NCBI RefSeq assembly: GCF_965284335.1
Contig: NZ_OZ260076.1
Reading direction: 5' to 3' (one strand)
DNA length: 64,000 nt
Source: Tabrizicola_A sp965284335
GTDB lineage: Bacteria; Pseudomonadota; Alphaproteobacteria; Rhodobacterales; Rhodobacteraceae
The translations under genes and the position numbers were made by a program. Shown here one piece after another: positions 51,926 to 61,400 of this stretch (positions within the stretch are counted from its first letter, which is position 1; each line of letters begins with the position of its first letter). Below the pieces are notes generated by a model. It was not told where the DNA came from and made no database searches. It worked only from the letters and a program-made list of their open reading frames with translations.

Positions 51926-52768
51926 CTAGCTTCGCCCCGAGCGTGACATGAAGGCCAGCCGTTCAAAAAGCTGCACATCCTGTTCGTTTTTCAAAAGCGC
52001 ACCATGCAGGCGTGGCAGGCTGTGCTTGCCCTCGCGGCGCAAATCTTCGGGGCTGAGATCCTCGGCCAAAATCAGTTTCAGCCAATCCAGCACCTCGGAG
52101 GTCGAGGGTTTTTTCTTGAGCCCCGGGGTTTCGCGCAGCTCAAAAAACTGCGTCAGGGCCGTGGTCAGGAGCGTTTCTTTGATATCTGGGAAATGCACCC
52201 GCACGATCTGAGCCAGAACCTGCGGTTCGGGAAAACGGATGTAGTGAAAGAAACAGCGGCGCAAAAAGGCGTCGGGCAGTTCCTTTTCGTTGTTCGAGGT
52301 GATGATGACCACGGGCCGGTTGACCGCACGCACCGTCTCGCCCGTCTCGTAGACGTGAAACTCCATCCGGTCGAGTTCTTGCAAAAGGTCATTTGGAAAT
52401 TCGATATCGGCCTTGTCGATTTCGTCGATCAGCAAGACCACGCGAGAAGGGGCGTCAAACGCCTGCCAAAGCTTGCCACGCTTGATGTAATTCCTGACCT
52501 CATGCACCCGCGCCTCGCCAAGCTGGCTGTCGCGCAAGCGGCTGACGGCGTCATATTCATAAAGCCCCTGTTGCGCCTTGGTTGTGGATTTGATGTGCCA
52601 TTCAATCAGGGGCATGTTCAAGGCGGCGGCAACTTGACGGGCCAATTCGGTTTTCCCGGTGCCCGGCTCGCCCTTGACGAGGAGCGGGCGCTGCAAGGTG
52701 ACGGCGGCATTCACGGCCACCGCAAGGTCATCGGCGGCGACATAGGTTGAGGTGGTTGAGAATTTCAT
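51926..52768 (-). CDS. MoxR family AAA+ ATPase
   Basis: The 280-aa product has Walker A GEPGTGKT (residues 33-40), Walker B LLIDEIDKAD (from residue 112), sensor 1 in VVIITSNNEKELPDAFLRRCFFHYIRFP with arginine finger, and a C-terminal lid (STSEVLDWLKLIL). MoxR ATPases act as chaperones with VWA partners; the VWA/CoxE gene lies downstream on the same strand at 48327-49508. The start is ATG 52768 (MKFSTTSTYV); the frame stays open far upstream only because it is antisense to dksA. Confidence 0.93.
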   Translation of the reverse strand: MKFSTTSTYVAADDLAVAVNAAVTLQRPLLVKGEPGTGKTELARQVAAALNMPLIEWHIKSTTKAQQGLYEYDAVSRLRDSQLGEARVHEVRNYIKRGKLWQAFDAPSRVVLLIDEIDKADIEFPNDLLQELDRMEFHVYETGETVRAVNRPVVIITSNNEKELPDAFLRRCFFHYIRFPEPQVLAQIVRVHFPDIKETLLTTALTQFFELRETPGLKKKPSTSEVLDWLKLILAEDLSPEDLRREGKHSLPRLHGALLKNEQDVQLFERLAFMSRSGRS

Positions 52769-52951
52769 AAGCGGATCAAGACTCTGCATGGGGGCTGCAA
52801 GATATGCTACCCTTGCAGGGTTTTTGTCGCAACCGCTAGTGACAATGCTCGGGCTTTGGGCTATTGCACCGCCCAAACCGCCCTCGGCATGGCCAGATGC
52901 CGCTTCTGTGTCTGACCTGCCGTGAGGATCGCAAGATTGGAGAGCGCTGCC

Positions 52952-53374
52952 ATGAAAGCCGAAGTGTTTTTGCCCGATGATTATCGGCCGGCCGAAGATG
53001 AGCCTTTCATGAATGATCGGCAGCTGGAATATTTCCGGCGCAAGCTGTTGGTCTGGAAGCAAGAGCTGTTGGAACAGTCGAACGAGACGATCGGCAATCT
53101 GCAAGACAGCGGCCGTTCGGTGCCCGACATCGCTGACCGCGCGTCGGAAGAAACCGACCGCGCATTGGAACTGCGTACGCGGGACCGTCAGCGCAAACTG
53201 GTGTCCAAGATCGACGCCGCCCTGCGCCGGATTGACGAAGGGGAATATGGGTATTGCGAAATGACCGGCGAGCCGATCAGCCTGAAACGGCTGGATGCCC
53301 GCCCGATTGCCACCATGACGCTGGAAGCCCAAGAAAAGCACGAGCGGCGCGAAAAGGTGCACCGCGACGATTGA
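52952..53374 (+). CDS. dksA: DksA/TraR family RNA polymerase-binding regulator
   Basis: Binds the RNAP secondary channel and modulates transcription with ppGpp. From ATG 52952 (GGAGAG upstream) the 140-aa product has the coiled coil RRKLLVWKQELLEQSNETIGNL...RASEETDRALELRTRDRQRKLVSKIDAALRRIDEGEYG, with a DxxDRAS-like tip (PDIADRAS). The C-terminal zinc-finger region reads YGYCEMTGEPISLKRLDARPIATMTLEAQEKHE. Only the first of the four zinc-binding Cys of E. coli DksA is present. It may fold without zinc or be redox-insensitive. Confidence 0.92.
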   Translation: MKAEVFLPDDYRPAEDEPFMNDRQLEYFRRKLLVWKQELLEQSNETIGNLQDSGRSVPDIADRASEETDRALELRTRDRQRKLVSKIDAALRRIDEGEYGYCEMTGEPISLKRLDARPIATMTLEAQEKHERREKVHRDD

Positions 53375-53464
53375 TCGCCCAACGCAGGGCTTGCGCCCGG
53401 CTGGATGTCACAGGATGCTGAAGCAGGGTCTGTTGGGCCCGGCTTTTGTGTTGGAGGTGGCTGG

Positions 53465-54643
53465 ATGCAGCGGCGTGAGGTGACAGTTCTCGGGGCAGGG
53501 GTGGCGGGGTTGACCGCCGCCTTGGCCCTTGCCCAAGCTGGCCATTCCGTGACGGTGCTTGAGCAGGCCGATGCCATCCGCGAGGTGGGGGCGGGTTTGC
53601 AGATCAGCCCCAATGCCGCCGTCGTTTTGCGCGCGCTGGGTCTTGGTCCGGCACTTGAGGCGGTGCAGGGCCGCGCCCATGCGGTGCAGCTGTGCGATGG
53701 GCTGACGGGCGAGCGGGTGCTGCGCATGGATCTGTTGCGCCTGCGCCCCGATCAGACCTATCACTTTGTCCACCGCGCCGATCTGATTGACATGCTGGCC
53801 CAAGCGGTGCGGGCGGCGGGGGTGCAAATCCGGCTTCTTCAGCAGATTGCCAGCGTGGATTTAACCGGCGCACGGCCCCGATTGATAACCGCCCAAGGTG
53901 CCGAGATCGACGCCGATATTCTGGTCGGCGCGGATGGTTTGCATTCGAAAACCCGCGCGGCGCTGAATGGCGCGGCGCAGCCCTTTTTCACCCATCAGGT
54001 GGCGTGGCGCGCGCTGATCCCCGAAACGCCGGGTGCCGACCCGGTGGCCGAGGTGCATATGGGCCCCGGACGCCATTTGGTCAGCTATCCTTTGCGCGGC
54101 GGGCTTCTGCGCAACATCGTGGCGGTGGAAGAGCGCAGGGCTTGGGTCGAAGAGGGCTGGTCCTTGCGTGATGATCCGATTGAGATGCGGCTGGCCTTTG
54201 AGCGGTTTTCACCGCGGGTGCGGGGCTGGTTAGAGCAGGTGCAGGACGTCTATCTGTGGGGGCTGTTCCGCCATCCGGTTACCGAGACATGGGCGCGTGT
54301 TCTGCCCCAAGGGGCGGCGGTGATTTTGGGTGACGCGGCGCATCCCACTTTGCCATTTCTGGCGCAGGGTGCGGCGATGGGCATCGAGGACGGCTGGACG
54401 CTGGCCGATCATCTGACGCGGCTGCCTTTGGATCAGGCGCTGCCGCGCTGGCAGGCCCTGCGCCGCCCACGCTGCGCCAAGATCGTGGCGGCGGCCAATG
54501 GCAATGCGCGGGCCTATCATCTGTCGGGGCCGATGCGCGGTTTGGCCCATATGGGGTTGAAGCTGGGGGCGATGGTGCAGCCCGGCTTTGCACTGTCGCG
54601 CTTTGATTGGCTTTATGGCCATGATGTCACCCGCCAAGGGTAA
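53465..54643 (+). CDS. FAD-dependent aromatic monooxygenase (salicylate hydroxylase-like)
   Basis: The 392-aa class A flavoprotein monooxygenase shows VTVLGAGVAGLTAALALAQAGHSVTVLEQ (GxGxxG), VHRADLIDMLAQAV, ADILVGADGLHSKTR (DG motif) and VILGDAAHPTLPFLAQGAAMGIEDGW (GD motif). It groups by eye with salicylate 1-hydroxylase/UbiH-like enzymes. ATG 53465 is preceded by the strong ribosome binding site GGAGGTGG; the frame opens 20 codons earlier. No aromatic-degradation genes are adjacent, so the substrate is unknown. Confidence 0.88.
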   Translation: MQRREVTVLGAGVAGLTAALALAQAGHSVTVLEQADAIREVGAGLQISPNAAVVLRALGLGPALEAVQGRAHAVQLCDGLTGERVLRMDLLRLRPDQTYHFVHRADLIDMLAQAVRAAGVQIRLLQQIASVDLTGARPRLITAQGAEIDADILVGADGLHSKTRAALNGAAQPFFTHQVAWRALIPETPGADPVAEVHMGPGRHLVSYPLRGGLLRNIVAVEERRAWVEEGWSLRDDPIEMRLAFERFSPRVRGWLEQVQDVYLWGLFRHPVTETWARVLPQGAAVILGDAAHPTLPFLAQGAAMGIEDGWTLADHLTRLPLDQALPRWQALRRPRCAKIVAAANGNARAYHLSGPMRGLAHMGLKLGAMVQPGFALSRFDWLYGHDVTRQG

Positions 54644-54670
54644 AAGCGGTGAAGCTTTGGGGGGGGCATG

Positions 54671-54692
54671 AAAAAGCCCGCCAAGGGCGGGC
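54671..54692 (-). terminator. terminator of the Hint-domain gene
   Basis: On the minus strand GCCCGCC-CTT-GGCGGGC followed by TTTTT, 25 bp after the Hint gene stop. It may also serve the convergent monooxygenase gene. Confidence 0.88.
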
Positions 54693-54716
54693 TATCCGTC
54701 GCGCTGTCAGGCCAGA

Positions 54717-55217
54717 TCAGGCATTCACCGTCATCGGCATGCAGGCCAGTTCCATGCCGCCCGCATAGATCACCTCGGCGCGTTCAAAGCGCAGGGTGAC
54801 AAAGCGCACTTCGGCCAGAATATCGCCGCGAATGAATTCGCCGTCGCACAGACGCTCGGCCGGAACCAAGGCTTCGGCCTTGCCATAAAGCGCCTTGGCA
54901 CGCCAATCGCGCAGCATCACGGGCTGGTTCGGGGCCAAAAACATTTCCTCGGTCGGGCGACCGACGCCAAGGCTGTCGCGGGCCACGGCCACAACACGGG
55001 CGTTTTCCACGCGCGTCACTTCAACCTGAACCACTTTGCGCATGCCGTTGCGGGTGATCACCCGGTCGCCCGGCATGATGAATTCCACCGGCAACTCGCC
55101 ATCCAGCGTCAAGATCGGGGTGCCAAGGGCAATGCCGGCATCGGCAAAGATTTCCTGCTCGGCAAGGGCCTGTGCCTGAGCGTCGGTTGCGAAATCAGCT
55201 TGTGCCAGATGTGCCAT
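54717..55217 (-). CDS. Hint-domain protein lacking the catalytic Cys
   Basis: The 166-aa product matches the Hint_2 (hedgehog/intein-like) layout common in Rhodobacterales: GTPILTLDGELPVEFIMPGDRVITRNGMRKVVQV, then EMFLAPNQPVMLRDWRAKALYGKAEALVPAERLCDG, and VTLRFERAEVIYAGGMELACM. In self-cleaving Hint domains the block starts with a Cys or Ser just before the GT-I motif; here the equivalent stretch is DAGIALGTPIL with no nucleophile. It is short, with no exported or adhesive partner domain. Probably non-catalytic; role unknown. Confidence 0.8.
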   Translation of the reverse strand: MAHLAQADFATDAQAQALAEQEIFADAGIALGTPILTLDGELPVEFIMPGDRVITRNGMRKVVQVEVTRVENARVVAVARDSLGVGRPTEEMFLAPNQPVMLRDWRAKALYGKAEALVPAERLCDGEFIRGDILAEVRFVTLRFERAEVIYAGGMELACMPMTVNA

Positions 55218-55546
55218 TGTTCAAATCCTAAGTGCCGATCCATGCCCCCGCATGTCGTCTTGTTTCGCGGTCAAATGTGGCAAGATTGAGTTAAGCTTAT
55301 GCCCATTTCACGATGATTTCGCGGCTGAACCTGCGCAAATGCGGCGGGTTTTGCGCGCAACTTGTGCGGTCAATTCTAAGGCCGCTGCGGGCAGAGTGGA
55401 TTTTCCGCGTTTTTGCCCTCGCCTCGGCGAGAAAGGGTTGCTAAAAGGCGCCCGTGTCAGGTGCCCGTGTCATGGGCCATGGTTCTGATACGCCGGGCCA
55501 GTCGGGCCTCTTGCCCTTTGCGGCAGGTGGCCTGTCACCGGGAAAT
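55218..55546. other. 329-bp interval between the Hint gene and tRNA-Leu
   Basis: It contains the upstream region of the Hint gene (minus strand) and of the tRNA. No credible coding sequence is present. A short direct repeat (GCCCGTGTCA at about 55450 and 55462) is the only structure I see. Confidence 0.55.
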
Positions 55547-55631
55547 GCGGGTGTGGCGAAATTGGCAGACGCACTGGATTTAGGTTCCAGCGCCGCAAGG
55601 CGTGGGGGTTCAAGTCCCTCCACCCGCACCA
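55547..55631 (+). tRNA. tRNA-Leu (anticodon UAG)
   Basis: 85 nt with the acceptor stem GCGGGTG/CACCCGC and encoded CCA (55629-55631). It has the D-arm GGCGAAATTGGCAGACGC, anticodon stem CTGGA/TCCAG around loop TTTAGGT (anticodon TAG, reading CUA/CUN), the long variable arm of type II tRNAs, and T-arm GGGGGTTCAAGTCCCTCC. All parts are seen directly. Confidence 0.98.
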
Positions 55632-55778
55632 TCCCTGCCTTTTTGCCGCCGATTTGCCGCATCTGTTCTGGGATAAGCGCGCGATTCAGGGTTGATCCCC
55701 ACCAAAGGCAGCACTAGACAGGCGCCAACGTATTTGGCCGCCCTTGGGGCGGCCTTCCAGCTTGTGCGAGGACATGAA

Positions 55779-57113
55779 ATGCAAGTCACCGAGACCCTGA
55801 ACGACGGCCTGAAGCGCGGCTACACCATCACGGTGACGGCAGCCGAGCTGGATGCCGAAGTGCAGAAGAAACTGCTGGAAGCCCAGCCCGAAGTTGAAAT
55901 CAAAGGCTTCCGCAAGGGCAAGGTGCCGCTGGCGATCCTGAAAAAGCAGTTCGGTCAGCGCATGATCGGCGACGCGATGCAAGATGCCATCGACGGCGCG
56001 ATGAAGGACCATTTCGACAAGACCGGCGACCGCCCGGCTTTGCAGCCCGAGGTCAAGATGGTGGGCGGCGAGACCTGGAAAGAAGGTCAGGATGTCGTGG
56101 TCGAAATGACCTACGAATGCCTGCCGCCGATCCCTGAGGTGGATGCCGCCAAGATCAAGCTGGAGCGTCTGTCGGTGAAGGCCGATGATGCGGCCATCGA
56201 TGAGGCGCTGAAGAATCTGGCCGGTTCGGCCCAGTCCTTCGAGCCGAAGAAGAAAGCCCAAAAGGCCAAGAAAGGCGATCAGGTTGTGATCGACTTTAAA
56301 GGTTCGGTGGACGGTGACTATTTCGAGGGCGGTTCGGGCGAGGATTACCCGCTGGTTTTGGGCTCGAACTCGTTCATTCCGGGCTTTGAAGACCAACTGA
56401 TCGGCGCCAAGACCGGCGACGAGGTGAAGGTGAACGTGTCCTTCCCGGAAAACTATGGTGCGGCACATCTGGCAGGTAAGGCTGCCGTGTTCGAATGCAC
56501 CGTCAAGGAAGTGCGCGAGCCGAAAGAGGCCGAGATTGACGACGAGCTGGCCAAGAAATTCGGTGCCGAAGATCTGGCCGCGCTGAAAGGCCAAATTGCC
56601 GAGCGTCTGGAGGCTGAATACAAGGGTGCCGCCCGCGCCGTGATGAAGCGTAGCCTCTTGGATCAGCTGGATGCGCAGGTGAAGTTTGACCTGCCCGCCG
56701 CCTTGGTGGATGCCGAGGCTGCCCAGATCGCCCATCAGCTGTGGCACGAAGAGCACCCCGAGGTGCACGACCACAACCATGGCAACGTGGAACCCACCGA
56801 TGAGCACAAGAAGCTGGCCGAGCGTCGCGTGCGTTTGGGGCTGGTTCTGGCCGAGGTGGGCCGCAAGGCCGAGGTCACCGTGACCGATGCTGAAATGACC
56901 CAAGCCGTGCTGGCCGCGGCCCGTCAATACCCGGGCCAAGAGCGCGCCTTCTTTGAATTCGTTCAGAAAAACGCTCAGATGCAACAGCAGCTGCGCGCGC
57001 CGGTCTTCGAAGACAAGGTCGTTGACCACATCGTTTCGGGCGCCAAGGTGACCGATAAGGAGATCTCGAAAGACGATCTGCAAAAGCTGGTCGAAGCGCT
57101 GGACGACATGTAA
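55779..57113 (+). CDS. tig: trigger factor (ribosome-associated chaperone/PPIase)
   Basis: Binds nascent chains at the ribosome exit tunnel. From ATG 55779 (GAGGA upstream) the 444-aa product has the N-terminal ribosome-binding signature EIKGFRKGKVPLAILKKQFG. An FKBP-type PPIase domain follows (KGDQVVIDFKGSVDGDYFEGGSGEDYPLVLGSNSFIPGFEDQL), then the C-terminal helical arms. A His-rich segment (HEEHPEVHDHNHGN) in the C-terminal arm is common in alphaproteobacterial versions. Two hairpins follow the stop. Confidence 0.97.
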   Translation: MQVTETLNDGLKRGYTITVTAAELDAEVQKKLLEAQPEVEIKGFRKGKVPLAILKKQFGQRMIGDAMQDAIDGAMKDHFDKTGDRPALQPEVKMVGGETWKEGQDVVVEMTYECLPPIPEVDAAKIKLERLSVKADDAAIDEALKNLAGSAQSFEPKKKAQKAKKGDQVVIDFKGSVDGDYFEGGSGEDYPLVLGSNSFIPGFEDQLIGAKTGDEVKVNVSFPENYGAAHLAGKAAVFECTVKEVREPKEAEIDDELAKKFGAEDLAALKGQIAERLEAEYKGAARAVMKRSLLDQLDAQVKFDLPAALVDAEAAQIAHQLWHEEHPEVHDHNHGNVEPTDEHKKLAERRVRLGLVLAEVGRKAEVTVTDAEMTQAVLAAARQYPGQERAFFEFVQKNAQMQQQLRAPVFEDKVVDHIVSGAKVTDKEISKDDLQKLVEALDDM

Positions 57114-57116
57114 GCG

Positions 57117-57137
57117 CGATTTTTCGTCGAAAAATCG
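57117..57137. repeat. palindrome CGATTTTTCG/CGAAAAATCG after tig
   Basis: A perfect 10-bp inverted repeat with a 1-bp centre, starting 4 bp after the tig stop. It resembles the CGATTTCTG/CAGAAATCG palindromes found at convergent gene ends elsewhere in the window. Confidence 0.75.
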
Positions 57138-57167
57138 GGGCCGCGCCGGGTGGGTGCGGCCCTTTTT
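57138..57167 (+). terminator. rho-independent terminator of tig
   Basis: GGGCCGC pairs with GCGGCCC and is followed by TTTTT; the hairpin directly follows the palindrome at 57117-57137. Confidence 0.88.
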
Positions 57168-57205
57168 CATGGCAGCCCTGCCAAGGGGGCCGGGGTGAGG
57201 GCATC

Positions 57206-58087
57206 ATGCGCAAGGACAGTCTGGACGGGGTGGGCTTTGCGACCGTTTTGGCGGTGACGCTGTTGCTGGCGGTCAATCAGATCATCGTCAAAGAGGTCAA
57301 TCAGGGTTTGCAGCCGGTGTTCTTTGCTGGCCTGCGTTCGGCCCTTGCGATTGCCTTTGTCTGGGTTTTTTTGAAATGGCGCGGGCTGACGGCGCGGGTT
57401 CGCATGTCTGACCTGGGGCCGGGGCTTTTGATTGGTGCGATCTTTGCGGCCGAATTTCTGTGTCTTTTCATTGCATTGGATCTTACTCTTGTCAGCCGGG
57501 CATCGGTGATTTTCTATTCCATGCCGGTGTGGATGGGGCTTTTGGGCCATTTCTTTCTGCCCGGCGAACGGTTGAACGCGGTGCGCGCGCTGGGGCTGTT
57601 GTTGGCCTTTCTGGGCACGGCCTGGGCGATTGTGTCGCGGCCTGCGGGAGCGGGAGAGGCCAGCCTTCTGGGGGATATTCTGGCGCTTGGCGCGGCTTGG
57701 GGCTGGGCGGGCACGGCCTTTTTGGCCCGCAAGACCCGTCTGCGCGAGGCCGGACCTGAGGCGCAGCTTTTCTGGATGGTGGCGGTCTCGGCCCCGATTC
57801 TTTTGCTGGCCGCGCCCTTTTTTGGCCCGCTGATCCGCGAGATTGAGCCAGCGCATTGGGGTTGGCTTTTGTTTCAGTCGTCCATCGTGGTGGCGGGCGG
57901 ATTTGTCGCGTGGTTGTGGCTCTTGTCGGTCTATCCCACGGCAACGGTGGCCAGCTTTTCCTTTCTGACACCGCTTTTCGCGATTCTGTTGGGCTATATC
58001 TTGTATGCCGAGCCGCTGACGCTGCCATTGGCTGTGGCATTTTTGCTGGTGGCTTCGGGAATCATCCTGATCAATCGACGCGGCTAG
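57206..58087 (+). CDS. EamA/DMT family transporter
   Basis: The 293-aa protein with ten predicted helices comprises two EamA repeats: VLAVTLLLAVNQIIVKEVNQGLQPVFFAGLRSALA in the first, and ILALGAAWGWAGTAFLARKT with ATVASFSFLTPLFAILLGYIL in the second. The family exports small metabolites or amino acids; substrate unknown. ATG 57206 lies 39 bp after the tig terminator. No clear partner gene. Confidence 0.9.
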   Translation: MRKDSLDGVGFATVLAVTLLLAVNQIIVKEVNQGLQPVFFAGLRSALAIAFVWVFLKWRGLTARVRMSDLGPGLLIGAIFAAEFLCLFIALDLTLVSRASVIFYSMPVWMGLLGHFFLPGERLNAVRALGLLLAFLGTAWAIVSRPAGAGEASLLGDILALGAAWGWAGTAFLARKTRLREAGPEAQLFWMVAVSAPILLLAAPFFGPLIREIEPAHWGWLLFQSSIVVAGGFVAWLWLLSVYPTATVASFSFLTPLFAILLGYILYAEPLTLPLAVAFLLVASGIILINRRG

Positions 58088-58497
58088 GGCGCGGGCGGAA
58101 AAGTCTCTGCAACACAGGGCAAAGCCGCCGGAAATCAGCGTTTTTTGCGTCTCTTCACATGGCGTGTGAAGTGCCAGATCATGGCAGGCAGGGCATGGGC
58201 TGCGTTGGTCTGCACGCCACCCCTAGACGATGATCCTTCCGTCAAGCACAAAATCTTGTGGTTGAGCCAAATTTTCCGTTTGATCCGCCACAGCATTTAC
58301 GACATTTTGACAAAGTCGCCGAAAGGACCACCACCCATAGTGGTCCAAAGCTTCTGTCACCAAAGTTCACTCGCGCCTCTGGCGCAGTTGCCCCCGCAGC
58401 AAAGGTTGCACAGGGCGTGAAGATTGGGGGGGCTGGGCGTTTAGAGATCACAACTGGCAGGGGGAAAATCCCCGCCACACAGGGACGGAGACGGGGC
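58088..58497 (+). promoter_or_regulatory. 410-bp nrdJ upstream region with candidate NrdR box and structured leader
   Basis: CACAAAATCTTGTG (58247-58260) is a near-palindrome resembling NrdR boxes; only one copy is seen, while NrdR sites usually come in pairs. Further dyads are CTTCACA/TGTGAAG (58153-58171), GGACCAC/GTGGTCC (58325-58346), and a GGGGGAAAATCCCC stem near 58460. The region is open in one frame from 58258 to the gene, but the translated sequence looks unlike the family and nrdJ has a proper start at 58498. Probably an untranslated, folded leader. Confidence 0.55.
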
Positions 58498-61400
58498 ATG
58501 AAGATCGAGCGGAAATTCACCACGGCTGAGGCCGGGGCATACGGGCAGATGGCGTTTCAGCTGACCACATCGGAGATTCGCAATCCCGATGGCAAGATCG
58601 TCTTCCGCAATGAGGCGGTCGAGGTGCCCGAGGGCTGGAGCCAGGTCGCAAGCGACGTTCTGGCGCAGAAGTATTTCCGCAAGGCTGGCATCCCGGCCGT
58701 TTTAAAGCGCGTCAAGGAAAAGGGCGTGCCCGAATTCCTGTGGCGCTCGGTCGCCGATGAGGCGGCGCTGGCGAAGCTTCCGGCCGAAGAGCGTCTGGTT
58801 GGCGAAACCAGCGCCAAGCAGGTGTTTGACCGTCTGGCGGGGGCTTGGGCCTATTGGGGTTGGAAGGGCGGCTATTTCAGCTCGGAAGCTGATGCCAAGG
58901 CCTATTATGACGAGATGCGCTTTATGCTGGCGCGCCAGATGGCAGCACCCAACAGCCCCCAGTGGTTCAACACCGGCCTGCACTGGGCTTACGGCATCGA
59001 CGGCCCGAGCCAAGGCCATTACTACGTCGACCATGAGACCGGCGTGTTGACCAAATCCTCCAGCGCCTATGAACATCCCCAGCCGCATGCCTGCTTTATC
59101 CAGTCGGTCAAGGATGATCTGGTGGGCGATGGCGGCATCATGGACCTGTGGGTGCGTGAGGCGCGGCTGTTCAAATACGGCTCGGGCACTGGCACCAACT
59201 TCTCCTCGCTGCGGGGTGAGGGCGAAAAGCTGTCGGGTGGCGGCAAGTCGTCGGGCCTGATGGGGTTCCTCAAGATCGGTGACCGTGCGGCGGGCGCGAT
59301 CAAGTCGGGCGGCACCACGCGGCGCGCGGCCAAGATGGTCATCGCCGACATGGACCACCCCGATATCGAGGATTTCATCAACTGGAAGGTCATCGAAGAG
59401 CAAAAGGTGGCCTCGCTGGTGGCCGGTTCCAAGGCGCATGAGCTGCGTCTGAACGAGATCTTCACGGCGATCCGCCAGTGGGACGGCTCGGCCGAGGATT
59501 CGGTGGATCCGGCAAAGAACCCGGCCCTGAAAGCGGCGATCAAGGCGGCCAAAAAGGCCATGATCCCCGACACTTACACCAACCGCATCCTGCAATACGC
59601 CAAGCAGGGCTATACTTCGATCGAATTCCCCACCTATGACGTGGACTGGGATTCCGAGGCCTATATCACCGTCTCGGGCCAGAACTCGAACAACTCGGTG
59701 CGCGTGACCGACGCCTTCCTGAAGGCGGTCAAGGATGATGCCGACTGGGCGCTTATTCGCCGCACCGATGGCAAGGTTGCCAAGACCCTCAAGGCGCGCG
59801 ATCTGTGGGATCAGGTCGGCCATGCCGCTTGGGCCTGTGCCGACCCTGGCATCCAGTTCCACGATTCGGTTAACGCCTGGCACACCTGCCCGGAGGATGG
59901 GCCGATCCGCGGCTCGAACCCTTGCTCGGAATACATGTTCCTTGACGACACGGCCTGTAACCTCGCGTCGATGAACCTTCTGACCTTCTATGCGAATGGC
60001 AAGTTCGACGCCGAGGCCTATGTCCATGCCTCGCGTCTGTGGACCGTGACCTTGGAAATCTCGGTGATGATGGCGCAGTTCCCGTCGAAGGAAATTGCAC
60101 AACTGTCCTACGACTTCCGCACGCTGGGCCTTGGCTATGCCAATATCGGCGGGCTTTTGATGAACATGGGCCTTGGCTATGACAGCGACGAGGGCCGTGC
60201 GCTTTGCGGTGCGCTGACCGCGATCATGACAGGCGTGGCCTATGCGACCTCGGCCGAAATGGCCGCCGAACTGGGCGCGTTTTCGGGTTATGAGCGCAAC
60301 AAGCACCACATGCTGCGCGTCATTCGCAACCACCGCGCTGCCGCTTGGAGCAAGGCGGTTTATGAGGATGTCAACGTCAACCCGGTGGCTTTGGACGCCG
60401 CCAATTGCCCTGATCAGACCCTTGTCACGCTGGCCCGTTCGGCTTGGGACGAGGCGCTGGCCTTGGGCGAAAAGCACGGCTATCGCAACGCCCAGACCAC
60501 GGTGATTGCGCCGACCGGCACCATCGGTCTGGTGATGGATTGTGACACTACCGGGATTGAACCCGACTTCGCGCTGGTGAAGTTCAAGAAGCTGGCCGGC
60601 GGTGGTTATTTCAAGATCATCAACCAGTCGGTTCCGGCGGCTTTGGAAAAGCTGGGCTATTCCACCTCTCAGGCCGCCGAAATCGTGGCCTACGCGGTGG
60701 GCCATGGCTCTATCGGCAATTGCGCCGGCATCAATCCGACGGCGCTGATCGGTCACGGGTTCGGCCCGCGCGAGATGGAAAAGATCGAGGCCGCACTTCC
60801 TTCGGCCTTTGACATTCGCTTTGTGTTCAACCAGTGGACGCTGGGCGAAGAGTTCTGCACCCAGACGCTGGGCATCCCGGCGGAAAAGCTGAACGATCCG
60901 ACCTTTGACCTGCTGCGCCACCTTGGCTTTACCAAGGCCCAGATCGACGCCGCCAATGACCATGTTTGCGGCACGATGACGCTGGAAGGCGCACCGTTCC
61001 TGAAGCCCGAACATTACAATGTGTTCGACTGCGCCAATCCCTGCGGCAAAAAGGGCACGCGCTATCTGTCAGTCAATGCGCATATCTACATGATGGCAGC
61101 GGCGCAAAGCTTTATCTCGGGCGCGATTTCCAAGACGATCAACATGCCGAACTCGGCCACGATCGAGGAAACGCTGGCGGCTTATGAGCTGTCCCACTCC
61201 TTGGGCATCAAGGCCAATGCGCTGTATCGCGACGGCTCCAAGCTCAGCCAGCCGCTTGCGGCGGCGCTGATCGAGGATGACGAGGAGGCCGAGGAAATCC
61301 TCGCCACAGGCTCGATGCAGGAAAAGGCCGCCGTTCTGGCCGAAAAGATCGTGGAAAAGGTGATCATCAAGGAGATCATCCGCACCAACCGCGAGAAACT

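Noticed and set aside
52769..53362. N-terminal extension of the MoxR frame, making a 478-aa protein
   Set aside because: The extension is antisense to dksA and unlike any MoxR; the conserved start is at 52768.
58258..58497. 80-codon N-terminal extension of nrdJ
   Set aside because: The translated extension has no similarity to RNR N-termini, and a proper ribosome binding site and start lie at 58498; the stretch is more likely a leader.
58400..58497. Cobalamin riboswitch upstream of nrdJ
   Set aside because: I could not align the conserved core and B12 box convincingly; kept only as a leader worth scanning.
58702..61014. 770-codon open frame on the - strand opposite nrdJ
   Set aside because: nrdJ is intact on the other strand with all family motifs; the antisense translation has no family features.
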